The notes: generated by a model not told the origin, from the letters alone. A stretch of 64,000 nucleotides of DNA from Halalkalicoccus subterraneus (GCF_003697815.1 NZ_RDQG01000078.1:142785-206784); one strand, 5' to 3'. Positions 1 through 8,656 are shown, counted from the stretch's first letter. A program made the numbers and translations.

Positions 1-2
1 GA

Positions 3-137
3 ACCTGCGGTGATGAGAGTTGCTCGTGTATGAGCGGCGGCGAGAAACATGGTCCATACAAGTATCGGGCTTATCGTGACGGCGATACCGTCCGACGCGA
101 GTACCTCGGCAAAGCAACCGAGACAAGTACCGAGTAA
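3..137 (+). CDS. C-terminal end of a small Cys-containing haloarchaeal protein (5' partial)
   Basis: The reading frame is open from the window edge and ends in TAA at 135-137. The 44 visible residues begin with closely spaced cysteines (TCGDESCSC) followed by a HGPYKYRAYRDGD segment and YLGK near the end. This Cys cluster followed by GPYxYxxxRxG...YLGK is the pattern of a small archaeal family, probably DUF6788-like, of unknown role and plausibly metal-binding. An internal ATG at 30 exists, but the upstream in-frame cysteines suggest that the gene starts outside the window. The family assignment is from memory. Confidence 0.5.
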   Translation, partial: TCGDESCSCMSGGEKHGPYKYRAYRDGDTVRREYLGKATETSTE

Positions 138-290
138 TCCCACCCAGTTTTCACAGTACTGGAGAACAAGCCGCAAGTAGACTACTAGTGATTCTTTGAC
201 TGAGAGAGTTCCCGTTCGTACTTCTCTAGGTGGTGGGGGATATCGAAGTCATAATACTTGATATTCGTGGGGTGCTGATCTTTCAGTAGT

Positions 291-602
291 ATGAACGATG
301 AGGAGTGGTCAGCAGTCCAGTATCAGTTTGATGAATCAGTTGATCTTCTTGATGCATTCGAGCAGGCAGCGATCGAACACTTGGAAGTATCGAACGAACG
401 CACCATCGTCATCTACAGTCACACGATCTTCGATCTCGAAGTTGATACCGGGAGCTTAGCCGACGCTCAATCCGTTTCTGTTGAGGTCTTTGATGTCTCC
501 TCAGACCACTCTGCTCCCAATGATCCCGATCCAGTAGCGCTCACCGAATCGGTGATCGATGAACTCACAGCCACAGTTCGTGTCGGCTGGGTGCGCTGCT
601 GA
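291..602 (+). CDS. hypothetical acidic protein, 103 aa
   Basis: This is an acidic ORF with haloarchaeal codon use and an ATG start. It is predicted soluble, with no signal peptide or membrane helix. The first half (DLLDAFEQAAIEHLEV) looks helical and the second alternates strands and acidic loops. I recognise no family; HalOD1 was considered because of size and shape, but its conserved core is absent. It stands alone, after the partial gene at the edge and before a decayed region, so the neighbours do not suggest a role. Confidence 0.5.
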   Translation: MNDEEWSAVQYQFDESVDLLDAFEQAAIEHLEVSNERTIVIYSHTIFDLEVDTGSLADAQSVSVEVFDVSSDHSAPNDPDPVALTESVIDELTATVRVGWVRC

Positions 603-656
603 ACACTCTCCAGATCAGTTGTCTCCTCTTGGAGAGTAGTGCTTGACGCTCTGGCT

Positions 657-882
657 CTACTCTCGTCGCTCTCGAATGCTGGCAAAGGCGACGTTCGACT
701 GGACAGTATCGATCTCGATTGTTACCTCTTCATCGGGTTTAGCATTCGCGACGATCACAACGAATCCTCGTTCGACAACTGGGAACGCCAGCAGTGCCGA
801 TACTGATGAGGACGACGACAACCAAGACGAGAATCTGTTCGGAGAGTGCGAGAGGCTGTCCAACCACGTTTGCGGCAAACAC
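657..882 (-). pseudogene. possible frameshifted small membrane protein
   Basis: Read on the minus strand, a GTG at 882 opens a frame with a hydrophobic run (QILVLVVVVLISIGTAGVP). It soon meets a stop, while the frame that continues coherently (VERGFVVIVANAKPDEEVTIEI) lies one base over and runs to a stop at 657. Joined at about 770-780, they give a one-helix protein with an acidic beta-rich tail. Either this is a decayed gene with one frameshift or the match between frames is chance. No family is recognised. Confidence 0.3.
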
Positions 883-996
883 GACGGCCCGTCTTCATGT
901 CCATAGAGAGCAGATATCTAAGAGTCGCTATAATCACCTGTCTGTAACTACACAGTCGATAATGATACATTCCTGTAGGTAGTGATTGTCTCTATC

Positions 997-1458
997 ATGG
1001 ATATCGAATTGCCCGCGGTTCGGTCGAATGCCGAGACAGTTGTCGAGGAGGATCTGCCACCGTCAACGGTAGAGTATCTAAACTACCGTGCTATCGAGCA
1101 CAATGACTGGGATCTCGACGATGCGGATCTTTTCGAGAAAGCCGCTGCTGCAGACTTAGACGAGCGTGATTACGGCATCATCGAAGTCGAACGCGATGAG
1201 CCCCTGTTGCGTGCCGCCCAACGAGCGGGGCTCAAATGGCCGTTTCAATGCCGGTCTGCAACATGTGCAATGTGCGTTGGAATTCTGAAAAGCGGAGAGG
1301 CCGATATGGATATGAATCTATTTCTTGAAGACGAGGAAATCGAGGAGCGGAATATGCGTTTGACTTGTGTTTGTGCGCCCGTCAGTGATGATCTCCAAAT
1401 CGTAGTTAATGCTATTCAGATGCCGTATGCTCGAGAAATCGCACAGAATAGAGGTTAA
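997..1458 (+). CDS. plant-type 2Fe-2S ferredoxin, halobacterial type
   Basis: This is a small acidic electron carrier of the haloarchaeal ferredoxin family. Such ferredoxins accept electrons from 2-oxoacid:ferredoxin oxidoreductases and aldehyde oxidoreductases in the cytoplasm. The cluster ligands are visible as CRSATCAMC (CX4CX2C) and a fourth Cys in LTCVC about 30 residues later. The haloarchaeal insertion DWDLDDADLFEKA near the N-terminus is also present. The ATG at 997 is chosen; a GTG five codons upstream (982) is possible. About 25 residues precede the usual start of the family (STVEYLNY). It is convergent with the quinoprotein gene. Confidence 0.88.
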   Translation: MDIELPAVRSNAETVVEEDLPPSTVEYLNYRAIEHNDWDLDDADLFEKAAAADLDERDYGIIEVERDEPLLRAAQRAGLKWPFQCRSATCAMCVGILKSGEADMDMNLFLEDEEIEERNMRLTCVCAPVSDDLQIVVNAIQMPYAREIAQNRG

Positions 1459-1510
1459 CCAGACTCTTAGTTCGGTTCGGGGGAGTCAGTATTGATACAG
1501 TTGCGAGCGC

Positions 1511-1540
1511 GTACCCCCGTTTTCAGGCGGGGGAGGAGCT
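1511..1540. repeat. solitary IS200/IS605-type element end (hairpin)
   Basis: CCCCCG and CGGGGG flank a TTTTCAGG-type loop and are followed by GAGGAG. The two ends of the TnpB element at 32.7-34.1 kb have the same architecture: a short GC stem, a CGTTTACGG-type loop, then GGAGGA. No transposase lies next to it, so it looks like a leftover end. It truncates the small reading frame at 1523-1606. Confidence 0.4.
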
Positions 1541-1606
1541 CAAGTAAGTCGTGAACTCGCTTGGCTCGTCTTTCATAATTGCTTCGAGCGAGTCGTGGTT
1601 GGACAT
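1523..1606 (-). pseudogene. 5' stub of a gene cut by an IS end
   Basis: An ATG at 1606, 28 bases after the quinoprotein gene, opens a typical haloarchaeal N-terminus (MSNHDSLEAIMKDEPSEF). The frame then runs into the hairpin of the solitary IS end and stops at once (LSSSPA). Twenty-seven codons remain. It was probably the third gene of the operon with the quinoprotein and was removed by transposition. What it encoded is unknown. Confidence 0.4.
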
Positions 1607-1634
1607 CAATTAGAAAGAACAGTACGTTGTTTGA

Positions 1635-3353
1635 CTACGCTGACAGCGAGAACACGACGAGTTGATCTCCTCGTGGTCCGCGCCCAACGAACCCGCTGCC
1701 GCCGACCTGAATCGCGATGTACTGCTTTTCGGTGCCCGGGTCATACCAGCTAACTGGGTCGCCACTGACTGCCTTATCGCTGACGTCGTACTCCCAGAGT
1801 CGTTCGCCGTTTTCCGCGTCGTAGGCGATCATATCGCCGTTCTGTGTGCCGGCAAAGAGCAGGCCCGTCGCGGTCGACATCGTCCCACCCCACAGATATC
1901 GATCGCTGTCGATCCAGTCACGCCACTCGACTTTACCAGTCGCCGGATCAACGGCAACGATCGCGCTGATATGCCCGTTATAGTCGTCGGGAATCAGTTC
2001 CTCGTCGGGTTCGACTTCGACGATTCCACCCCAGAACTTCTCGCCCGGGTTGTACTCCTCATTGCGCCAGTAGATCTCGTGAGGGGTGTTCAGAACTTTG
2101 TGATAGCATAGACCTGTCTCGTGAGAGTACGTTGGGGGCTGCCAGTCATGGCCGCCGAGCAGGCCCGGTAGCATCACGTAGTCACGTTCTTCCTCAACGT
2201 GGGGCACCATCGTCATCATGTTGATTTGCTGGGTCATCGGTTGGCCCCGAACGAGTAGTTTCCCGGTTTCAGGGTGCATCGTGTAGGTCCACGACGTTTT
2301 ACCGCCGTTATAGACGACGTCGCCACTGTAATCGAGATGGTCGATATCGAGGTCGCGGATGATCATCCGTTGGTGGGCCGAGTCGTAGTCCCAGATGTCG
2401 TGGGCTGACTCCTGGTGTGCCCATTGGATCTCGCCACTATGAGGATCGACACACAACGTTGAACACGTGTTCTTGTTCGGACCCGGACGAACGGTACCGT
2501 TGAAGTCCGGACTCGGGTTGCCGACGTTGTAGTACAGTAGTTCACGTTCGGGATCGAACGTCGCGGTCATCCAGTTGGTGCCGCCAGACTGCTCGATACT
2601 ATCACCGACGTATTCCTCCTCGGGGCAGTTCTTGAGCCGCCAAAGCTCCTCACCAGTCTCGGCATTGTACGCACAGTGGAATCCACGGACACCAAACTCG
2701 CCGCCGGCGCTCCCAGTAAAGAGCATCCCCTTCCAAATGATCGGGGCCCACGTCGCCGAGTAGCCCTCCTTGTGGTCGGCGGTGCTCGCGTACCATTCCT
2801 CCTCGCCGGTGTAGCGGTTCAGTGCTTGGACCCCTGAATCGAGGGTCGTCAGGTAGATCTTGTCCTTCCAGACAGCGACCCCACGATTGTTATCGTCACA
2901 GCAGAGAACAGCATCGTCGGGCGCAGCGAACGTATAGCTCCAGAGGACCTCACCTTCACGTGGGTCGATTGCTTTCACGTGGCTCGGGCCGTTGGTCTGG
3001 TACATCACGGGCGGATCGCCCGGGACGATTACGGGCGACCCTTCCATGCTGGAGTTCGCGCCGACCTCCATGGTGTACTCGAGTTCGAGCTCGCCGACGT
3101 TCTCTTTCGTGATAGTATCACAGGGGGTATAGCGATGAGCCTCGTAATTCTTCGAGAACATTAGCCAGCTCTCGGGATCCTCGCCCGATTTGTCGAGCAT
3201 CTCCTGTGTAACGTCGTACTGGGGGATACGCTCAATGTCCGTTTGATGTAATACGGACTCGTCAGGTGCATTGAACACCTGATAGCCTAGTTCCGTTTCT
3301 TCGACGACCGTGTCGCTCGCTGCTCGAATTGCCTTATCGTCTTCTATTGCCAT
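1635..3353 (-). CDS. PQQ-dependent (quinoprotein) alcohol dehydrogenase-like protein
   Basis: This is an eight-bladed beta-propeller quinoprotein of the methanol/alcohol dehydrogenase family. Repeated propeller blade motifs (DPREGEVLWSY, AYNAETGEELWRL, AVDPATGKVEW, AYDAENGERLWEY) cover the chain. The vicinal cysteines Cys151-Cys152 (LCCDDNNRG), which form the unusual disulfide over PQQ, and the HDIWDYD segment with the catalytic Asp are present. GNPSPDF resembles the calcium/PQQ-binding loop. Such enzymes normally act outside the membrane, yet the N-terminus has no Tat or Sec signal. The start overlaps the upstream gene by 10 bases, so the two are probably co-translated. No heme c domain (CxxCH) is present. 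The substrate cannot be read from sequence. Confidence 0.85.
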   Translation of the reverse strand: MAIEDDKAIRAASDTVVEETELGYQVFNAPDESVLHQTDIERIPQYDVTQEMLDKSGEDPESWLMFSKNYEAHRYTPCDTITKENVGELELEYTMEVGANSSMEGSPVIVPGDPPVMYQTNGPSHVKAIDPREGEVLWSYTFAAPDDAVLCCDDNNRGVAVWKDKIYLTTLDSGVQALNRYTGEEEWYASTADHKEGYSATWAPIIWKGMLFTGSAGGEFGVRGFHCAYNAETGEELWRLKNCPEEEYVGDSIEQSGGTNWMTATFDPERELLYYNVGNPSPDFNGTVRPGPNKNTCSTLCVDPHSGEIQWAHQESAHDIWDYDSAHQRMIIRDLDIDHLDYSGDVVYNGGKTSWTYTMHPETGKLLVRGQPMTQQINMMTMVPHVEEERDYVMLPGLLGGHDWQPPTYSHETGLCYHKVLNTPHEIYWRNEEYNPGEKFWGGIVEVEPDEELIPDDYNGHISAIVAVDPATGKVEWRDWIDSDRYLWGGTMSTATGLLFAGTQNGDMIAYDAENGERLWEYDVSDKAVSGDPVSWYDPGTEKQYIAIQVGGSGFVGRGPRGDQLVVFSLSA

Positions 3354-4348
3354 GGTAGTTCCTCCTCTCGGCCGCTTGCTTTGCTCGGTTTGCGTTTCTC
3401 CTCGGTGATCCAGAAGGCATCCTGCATGAGCTCTTCTTGGTTAACGATCATTACTGCCGTACTTGCAGTTAGGGTCGCCGTCAACTGGGCGTCGGTGAGC
3501 GACTTCCCCGTTTCTGTTGCGATATCGTGGGCAGCGATCGCCATTAGATAGAGCCCACCTAACATGGCTTTCGTATCCCAGCGGACATCGTCGAGAATCG
3601 TCTCGGTGATCAGAATCTCTTTTCGCCACAGGTGGTCGTCAAGCGCTTGAATCCACAGGAGTGCCCCGCCCATTGCTCGCTGGTGAAGCGGTGGAACGTA
3701 ATCAACATTGAATTCGACACCCTGTGGAATTTTCCGTGTTGGGGTCCACCGCGATAGACGGGTGTCATTGTTCGCGACGTTCATCATGAGGACCATCTGC
3801 TCGCGATCATCAAATCCACAGTCTGCCAATGCACCGATCAAGGGTTCGGCACTAATTAGTTCACGAGCCGTTGTTTCGATATGGCCGGGCGTAAACCCTG
3901 GCAGATTGGCCTCCACGCTCTCGAAAAACCCGATGGCTTCGAGGTGATGATACACCTGCCAGGCTGGTTCGACAAGCTCTCGATACACGTTTTCTGGACC
4001 CGATGACCCGTCTGGAATTCCAGTTTCGCGCACTTCAGAGAGCCGAGAAAGCTGTCTCACTATCTTTGGGAGGCTCTCTTCTAATAGCGTTGTATCGAGT
4101 TGACTTGAGAGATCGCTCCTGATCGCGTCGCCCATCGAAACGAACTCCTCATCGGTGGAACCATTGATCTGCTGTTGCAGTCGACCAATTGTTAACTCTT
4201 GATCGTTTGCTGGCCGACTCACTCCGAGAGTGGTCGCCAACTCCTGTTGTTGATCAATGGGTATCTGTGTAACGTCACCATTTACCATTGCTTCTGTCTC
4301 ATAGGATTGGTTCCTGATAAGTATACCGAATAGTGCATATTTTATCAT
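3344..4348 (-). CDS. uncharacterised partner of the quinoprotein dehydrogenase
   Basis: This 334-residue protein is mostly helical, with no signal peptide and no recognised family. Its 3' end overlaps the quinoprotein start by 10 bases, so translational coupling is likely. The Met at residue 21 (ATG at 4288, MVNGDVTQIP) is a more natural start than the first Met, because the first 20 residues are basic/hydrophobic and lie in AT-rich, promoter-like DNA. The C-terminal half is rich in Leu/Ala helices (ALLWIQALDDHLW, GLYLMAIAAHDIATETG). It may mature, anchor or accept electrons from the dehydrogenase; that rests only on position. Confidence 0.7.
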   Translation of the reverse strand: MIKYALFGILIRNQSYETEAMVNGDVTQIPIDQQQELATTLGVSRPANDQELTIGRLQQQINGSTDEEFVSMGDAIRSDLSSQLDTTLLEESLPKIVRQLSRLSEVRETGIPDGSSGPENVYRELVEPAWQVYHHLEAIGFFESVEANLPGFTPGHIETTARELISAEPLIGALADCGFDDREQMVLMMNVANNDTRLSRWTPTRKIPQGVEFNVDYVPPLHQRAMGGALLWIQALDDHLWRKEILITETILDDVRWDTKAMLGGLYLMAIAAHDIATETGKSLTDAQLTATLTASTAVMIVNQEELMQDAFWITEEKRKPSKASGREEELPWQ

Positions 4349-4737
4349 TCAGTATTGGTTCGAACAAGTACTAAATATAACTGGACAATCATGAGCAACA
4401 GAACGAGCGAGATGAACGCGGTGATCTCCTTTCCGCTTCCGACTCCCGCCGTCGAACCAATTCTCACGCAGCTCAGAGACGTTAAGACCGACGTGGACTC
4501 CTACACCGTCGTCACGCAGGCTGAAACCGTCCTTTCCCGGCAATTCTCTTGCCGAGTACGTGTGGCTTGCGACGACGAGCTCTGTTAGAACATTGTGCAA
4601 CACCAGCAATTGGAATCGGGTTAGTGTTGCACAAGGACTTAGCCATCTTATGCTTCGAGCAATTTGCGAGCGTGACTCAGATTATATCAGATGGTAGTTA
4701 TACCTGAATAGGGACATCTCGACTGGCGTATATTGAA
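4349..4737. other. intergenic, no supported gene
   Basis: AT-rich DNA upstream of the quinoprotein operon, then a short plus-strand frame (4355-4588) without family signature that I do not call. The only structured element is the palindrome at 4591-4636. Confidence 0.5.
4591..4636. repeat. CCTTGTGCAACA palindrome, copy 1
   Basis: CATTGTGCAACAC and GTGTTGCACAAGG form an inverted repeat with a 20-base spacer and one mismatch. The same arms with 20-21 base spacers recur at 20128-20171 and 45436-45480. The arms resemble terminal repeats of IS5-group elements as I remember them, but only about 46 bases are present and no transposase. Confidence 0.6.
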
Positions 4738-5628
4738 TCACGGATCAAGCACTGTCACGATTGGAAGGTGATCCGACCGGAACTCGCCGACCCGTATCGG
4801 AAGCGTTCGGAAGCTCCGGACGTCGGCGTCTCGTGAGACCAAAATGTAATCGATTCGTCTCCTAAGTTCGTCACTGAATTCATGGTAGGTTTCTCGCGGA
4901 CCGTCGACCGAGTCGGCATAGTGGATCGTGTCGACCAGCGGACTCGATATACCGTTGAGGACGTTCTTGAGTAATAGACAGTACGGTTCCGAGTACGGAT
5001 TGGCGTTCAGGTCACCCGTGACGACCACGGTTGCGCCAGCATTCTCCTCGGCGGCAGCGCGCTCACGGAGCATCCCTGCAGACTCAAGGCGCGCTCGCTC
5101 ACCGATGTGGTCAAAGTGAACGTTAATGTGCCAGAACAGACGGTCGGTCTCGCGGTCGCGCAGTCTCGCCCAGACCGCCACTCGAGGTAAATCGGCATCC
5201 CACCCGACGCTGCCAGGTTCGTTGGGCGTCTCGGAGAACCAGAACTCCCCAGTTTCGAGCATTTCGAAACGGTCTGGACGCCAGGCGAGTGGCGCGAACT
5301 CGCCTTCTCGCTCACCGTCGTCACGACCAACGCCGTGCCACTCAAACTCGTCAAGTTCCTCTCGAAGATCATCCCACTGATTGGGCTGGGCTTCCTGTAG
5401 ACCCAATAGATCCGGATTAAGGTCCCGAATCGTTCCGGTAACGCGGTCTATTCGTTCCTCCCAAGGGTATTCATCCTCCGGATTTGAATAGCGGATGTTA
5501 AACGTAACTGTCCGCACAGATCTATCGCGTGAGGAGGCAGCACCAAGTCCTGGTGTAACGAGACTACCAAGAGCTGCTGTACTGCCGAGTATGAAGCGAC
5601 GTCGCGAGATCGATGGAACTGGATTCAT
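4738..5628 (-). CDS. Tat-exported endonuclease/exonuclease/phosphatase family protein
   Basis: This is a secreted hydrolase of the EEP superfamily (metal-dependent phosphodiesterases such as exonuclease III, sphingomyelinase and DNase I). The N-terminus is a clear Tat signal: SRRRFILGS, a hydrophobic stretch, then a cleavage region near GLGAAS. The catalytic motifs appear in order: TFNIRY, LGLQE (metal-binding Glu), INVHFDH, VTGDLNANP (Asp/Asn), RRIDYIL and SDHLPI (catalytic His near the C-terminus). Length (296 aa) fits a single EEP domain. It lies alone, convergent with no operon partner, and divergent from the PhoX-like gene. The substrate could be a nucleic acid, a sugar phosphate or a lipid. 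Confidence 0.88.
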   Translation of the reverse strand: MNPVPSISRRRFILGSTAALGSLVTPGLGAASSRDRSVRTVTFNIRYSNPEDEYPWEERIDRVTGTIRDLNPDLLGLQEAQPNQWDDLREELDEFEWHGVGRDDGEREGEFAPLAWRPDRFEMLETGEFWFSETPNEPGSVGWDADLPRVAVWARLRDRETDRLFWHINVHFDHIGERARLESAGMLRERAAAEENAGATVVVTGDLNANPYSEPYCLLLKNVLNGISSPLVDTIHYADSVDGPRETYHEFSDELRRRIDYILVSRDADVRSFRTLPIRVGEFRSDHLPIVTVLDP

Positions 5629-5910
5629 AGAAATACCGTATATCCCTAATTATAAAGCAATTTGTATACCGAGAACATATTTAGAATGGTTCATATATAG
5701 TACGTCTGCCTATCCAAATATAGTACGAAGCCATGCAGCCTGGTGAGCTGGCCGTCAATAGTCTTTGTCTACACTACTCTTCTCTTCAAGAAGTTCTGGC
5801 TTACTCAGCTGCTTTTCTATAATAGTAACCGTCTCTCGACACCTTCTTATATATAATTTTACAAAATATTATTTACATATAGAATATTACTATAATATAC
5901 TTCAATTAAA

Positions 5911-5919
5911 TTTATATTA
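5911..5919 (+). promoter_or_regulatory. TATA box for the PhoX-like gene
   Basis: TTTATATTA lies in the very AT-rich stretch 5780-5945, centred about 30 bases upstream of the ATG at 5946. Archaeal transcription starts about 25-27 bases after the box, so the message would have almost no leader. The rest of 5629-5945 holds no gene. Confidence 0.5.
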
Positions 5920-5945
5920 AACAATGTAGATGTCTATATTACATT

Positions 5946-8600
5946 ATGGAATTTACTAGGCGAAATTTGATGAAAACATCGATCGCAGCCACACTCGGTG
6001 CCAGCGTAACCGGTGTAGCAAGCGCAAAACATTTGGAGGAAGTTGAGGAGTCAGACACTACCGGCGCGCCGAGTGTCAAGGGGAACCTCAAGCGATTCTC
6101 GACAACGGCGTATGGAGCTGAGGTGACCGGCCCATTCGTCTTCGAAGACGGAGGACTACTCTACAGTCTCCAGCATCCAAGCGAGGAGAATCCTGAGCCG
6201 TTCAACCGTGCCGGCGTAGGCTACTTCAGTGGTTTTCAGTTTGACCTAAGCGGTGACAATAACGACTTCACCGAAGTATCGACACCGCAGACGAGGGACG
6301 AACAGGGTATCGTTCGCTCGGGCAATGGCGAATACATACTGCTCGCGCAGGCAAGAGAGTCGATAAACGGTGGGACAGAGCGCCTCGGTGTCACCCAGAC
6401 ACCTGACGGGACCGCCATCACGATGGACGAGTTTTCGGGTACCCAATATGGTGCCGCCGCGACCAATCCCGACTGTAATCAGTTTGTCGCAACGAACGAT
6501 GAGGGCACCGAAGGATACCTCTTTACGAACTGGGAGAACAGTCCCGGCAATGTTTCGCGGGTCCCGATCAGTCAATCCGATGACGGCGAGTGGGAAGCCG
6601 ACTTAGAAAACGCGATCAACCTCGCGAACACCGAGCCGCTTCGCGACCTCGGCGGCACGCGAATCAACTGCTACGGCAACCTCACGCCGTGGAACACGAT
6701 GGTTTCCTCGGAAGAGAATTATGCGCATCCACGCGTTTCGCTGACACACACGGTGAGCGACATCATCGACACCGGTTCCGGCAAGGGGATTATTGGTGCC
6801 GGTCAATTCTGGAATCGGCCGAATCCGAGCGAGATCGTCGACGCGATCGAAGAATACTATGATGAGTCGTTTATCCCCCAGGGAGACTGGGCACTGACGG
6901 GTGTCGAGTTCCTCGCGTACTACCTCGGCGCCGAGCCAGTCGATCAAGCAGACAACGAGACGAATGACACGACTCCGATTGGCGATGTCTATCCGAACCC
7001 GTATCGCTATGGCTACCACGTCGACTACCGCAAGCCGACAGCGGCTGTGCCTGAACCGATCAAGTACTACGTGATGGGCCGCGCATCCTGGGAAGCACCG
7101 GATTTCTTGGGCGATGAGCGGACCGTCTATGGCTGTTCGGACGGCGACAGCAAGGGCATCTACAAATTCGTCGCCGACGAGCCGATCCCGAGCTATGAGG
7201 ACCCAATGGATCTCGAGGGAACCCTCTATGCCCCCAAGATTACTAATGACAAGGCGTCTGTCGCCGACTCGGATGAGCGAAACTCCCCTGCGGATGTGAA
7301 CCTCGAGATCAAGTGGATGGAACTCGGTCACGCGAGAAACGCCGAGATCGAGCAATGGATCGCTACCTACGACGACGTCACTCAGCTACACTACCTCGAA
7401 ACCCACGCCGAGACCGACTGGCGAGATGATCTCGACACGGCGCTCGAAGAGGCCGACTGCGAGGTTATCGAAAACGGCAACCAGAACTATATTACCAACG
7501 AGGAGATCGTCGAGTGGGCCGATCAGTGGAACGAAAATGGGCCACGGGGTGTCGACGAGGGCCTCCGCAAAGTGCCGTTCCTTGAGACCCGTGCAGCCGC
7601 GAAAGAGATCGGCGCGTCGATTGAGTTCAACAAGGCCGAGGGCGTCGACAGTATCGACGGTTCCGGCCCGGGCGACTTCGTCTATTTCGGTATCTCTGAG
7701 TTCAATGACGACATGGCCGATGACACGGGTGACCTCCAGATGGATCGTGTCGATGGGGGTGTCGTCTACCGCGGAGAAATCGAACTCGACTACAATGTCT
7801 CGACGCTCGAACCGGTTATCGTCGGCCCTGATTTCACTGATCCACCCGCTGATGCCGACGATGCGCTTCGCAACGTCGACAACGTCTACGTGATGGATGA
7901 CGGCCGCGTCCTCTGCTGTGAGGACGGCTTTGGCGGTCCTGCCCGATCTTACCCCAACGATGGGCTGTACGTCTACCAGCCGAACGTCTTGGTCGACGTA
8001 GAGTCAATAAACGTGAATCTCGACGACACCGCGAGAGCGGATCTGACAGCATCGTTCCTACCGGCTGGCGTTTCTGGCGGTCGAGTTACCGTTTCCGTCT
8101 CTGACCCGGCAGTAGTGTCGATCGCAGATGTTTCGTTCCCAGATGAACTAACGGATACGGCGAGTTCGATCTCCAAGGATATGTCGACGGTAACGGTCCG
8201 GTTTGCCGATGTAGGACAGAACTTCCAACCTGGCGCAATGAACGTCGTTCTCGCGTCGCTTGACCTAGAGGCCGAGAGTACGGGAACGACCGAACTTACA
8301 GTTGAGGTCAACCGACTAGACGACGATGACGGCGACGTAATCGACGCTGAGGCCCGGTCGGGAACGATTCTGACTGGTCCGTTGGCGGTCGAGGGAGATG
8401 ACGCGCCTACCGATCCTGACGACGACGGTCGCTACGAGGATGTCAACGGTGACGGTGAAGTGGACGATGAAGACGTCGACACGCTGTTTGATAACTTCTG
8501 TACAGAGAGCGTCCGCGAGAATGAGGAAGCGTACGACTTCAACGAGAACGGGCGCCTTGACTACGACGATGTCGTGAGTCTCTCGGAGGAGCTCGACTGA
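5946..8600 (+). CDS. Tat-exported PhoX-like (DUF839) protein with cohesin-like and dockerin-like C-terminus
   Basis: An 884-residue secreted protein. A Tat signal (TRRNLMKTSIAATLGASV, cleavage near ASA) starts it. Residues about 45-680 form a DUF839/PhoX-type beta-propeller, the fold of calcium-dependent PhoX alkaline phosphatases. Residues about 685-815 form a beta-rich module (ESINVNLDDTARADLTASF... VTVSVSDPAVVSI) resembling cohesin-type or invasin-like domains. The end carries two EF-hand-like calcium loops, DVNGDGEVDDEDV and DFNENGRLDYDDV, the signature of a type I dockerin. Phosphatase activity is plausible but not demonstrated. It may be a cell-surface or secreted enzyme for phosphate or carbohydrate-phosphate scavenging. 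Confidence 0.8.
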   Translation: MEFTRRNLMKTSIAATLGASVTGVASAKHLEEVEESDTTGAPSVKGNLKRFSTTAYGAEVTGPFVFEDGGLLYSLQHPSEENPEPFNRAGVGYFSGFQFDLSGDNNDFTEVSTPQTRDEQGIVRSGNGEYILLAQARESINGGTERLGVTQTPDGTAITMDEFSGTQYGAAATNPDCNQFVATNDEGTEGYLFTNWENSPGNVSRVPISQSDDGEWEADLENAINLANTEPLRDLGGTRINCYGNLTPWNTMVSSEENYAHPRVSLTHTVSDIIDTGSGKGIIGAGQFWNRPNPSEIVDAIEEYYDESFIPQGDWALTGVEFLAYYLGAEPVDQADNETNDTTPIGDVYPNPYRYGYHVDYRKPTAAVPEPIKYYVMGRASWEAPDFLGDERTVYGCSDGDSKGIYKFVADEPIPSYEDPMDLEGTLYAPKITNDKASVADSDERNSPADVNLEIKWMELGHARNAEIEQWIATYDDVTQLHYLETHAETDWRDDLDTALEEADCEVIENGNQNYITNEEIVEWADQWNENGPRGVDEGLRKVPFLETRAAAKEIGASIEFNKAEGVDSIDGSGPGDFVYFGISEFNDDMADDTGDLQMDRVDGGVVYRGEIELDYNVSTLEPVIVGPDFTDPPADADDALRNVDNVYVMDDGRVLCCEDGFGGPARSYPNDGLYVYQPNVLVDVESINVNLDDTARADLTASFLPAGVSGGRVTVSVSDPAVVSIADVSFPDELTDTASSISKDMSTVTVRFADVGQNFQPGAMNVVLASLDLEAESTGTTELTVEVNRLDDDDGDVIDAEARSGTILTGPLAVEGDDAPTDPDDDGRYEDVNGDGEVDDEDVDTLFDNFCTESVRENEEAYDFNENGRLDYDDVVSLSEELD

Positions 8601-8656
8601 GGCGAGCGTCTAGCCTGTATCGCCGTAATCACCATTCCCCGATCTACACTCAAGAC

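Noticed and set aside
4355..4588. 77-codon plus frame beside the first palindrome
   Set aside because: No promoter or family signature, and it overlaps the probable promoter of the quinoprotein operon.
6603..7355. 250-codon minus frame
   Set aside because: It is antisense to the PhoX-like propeller. Its Arg/Val-rich composition is typical of antisense reading in haloarchaea.
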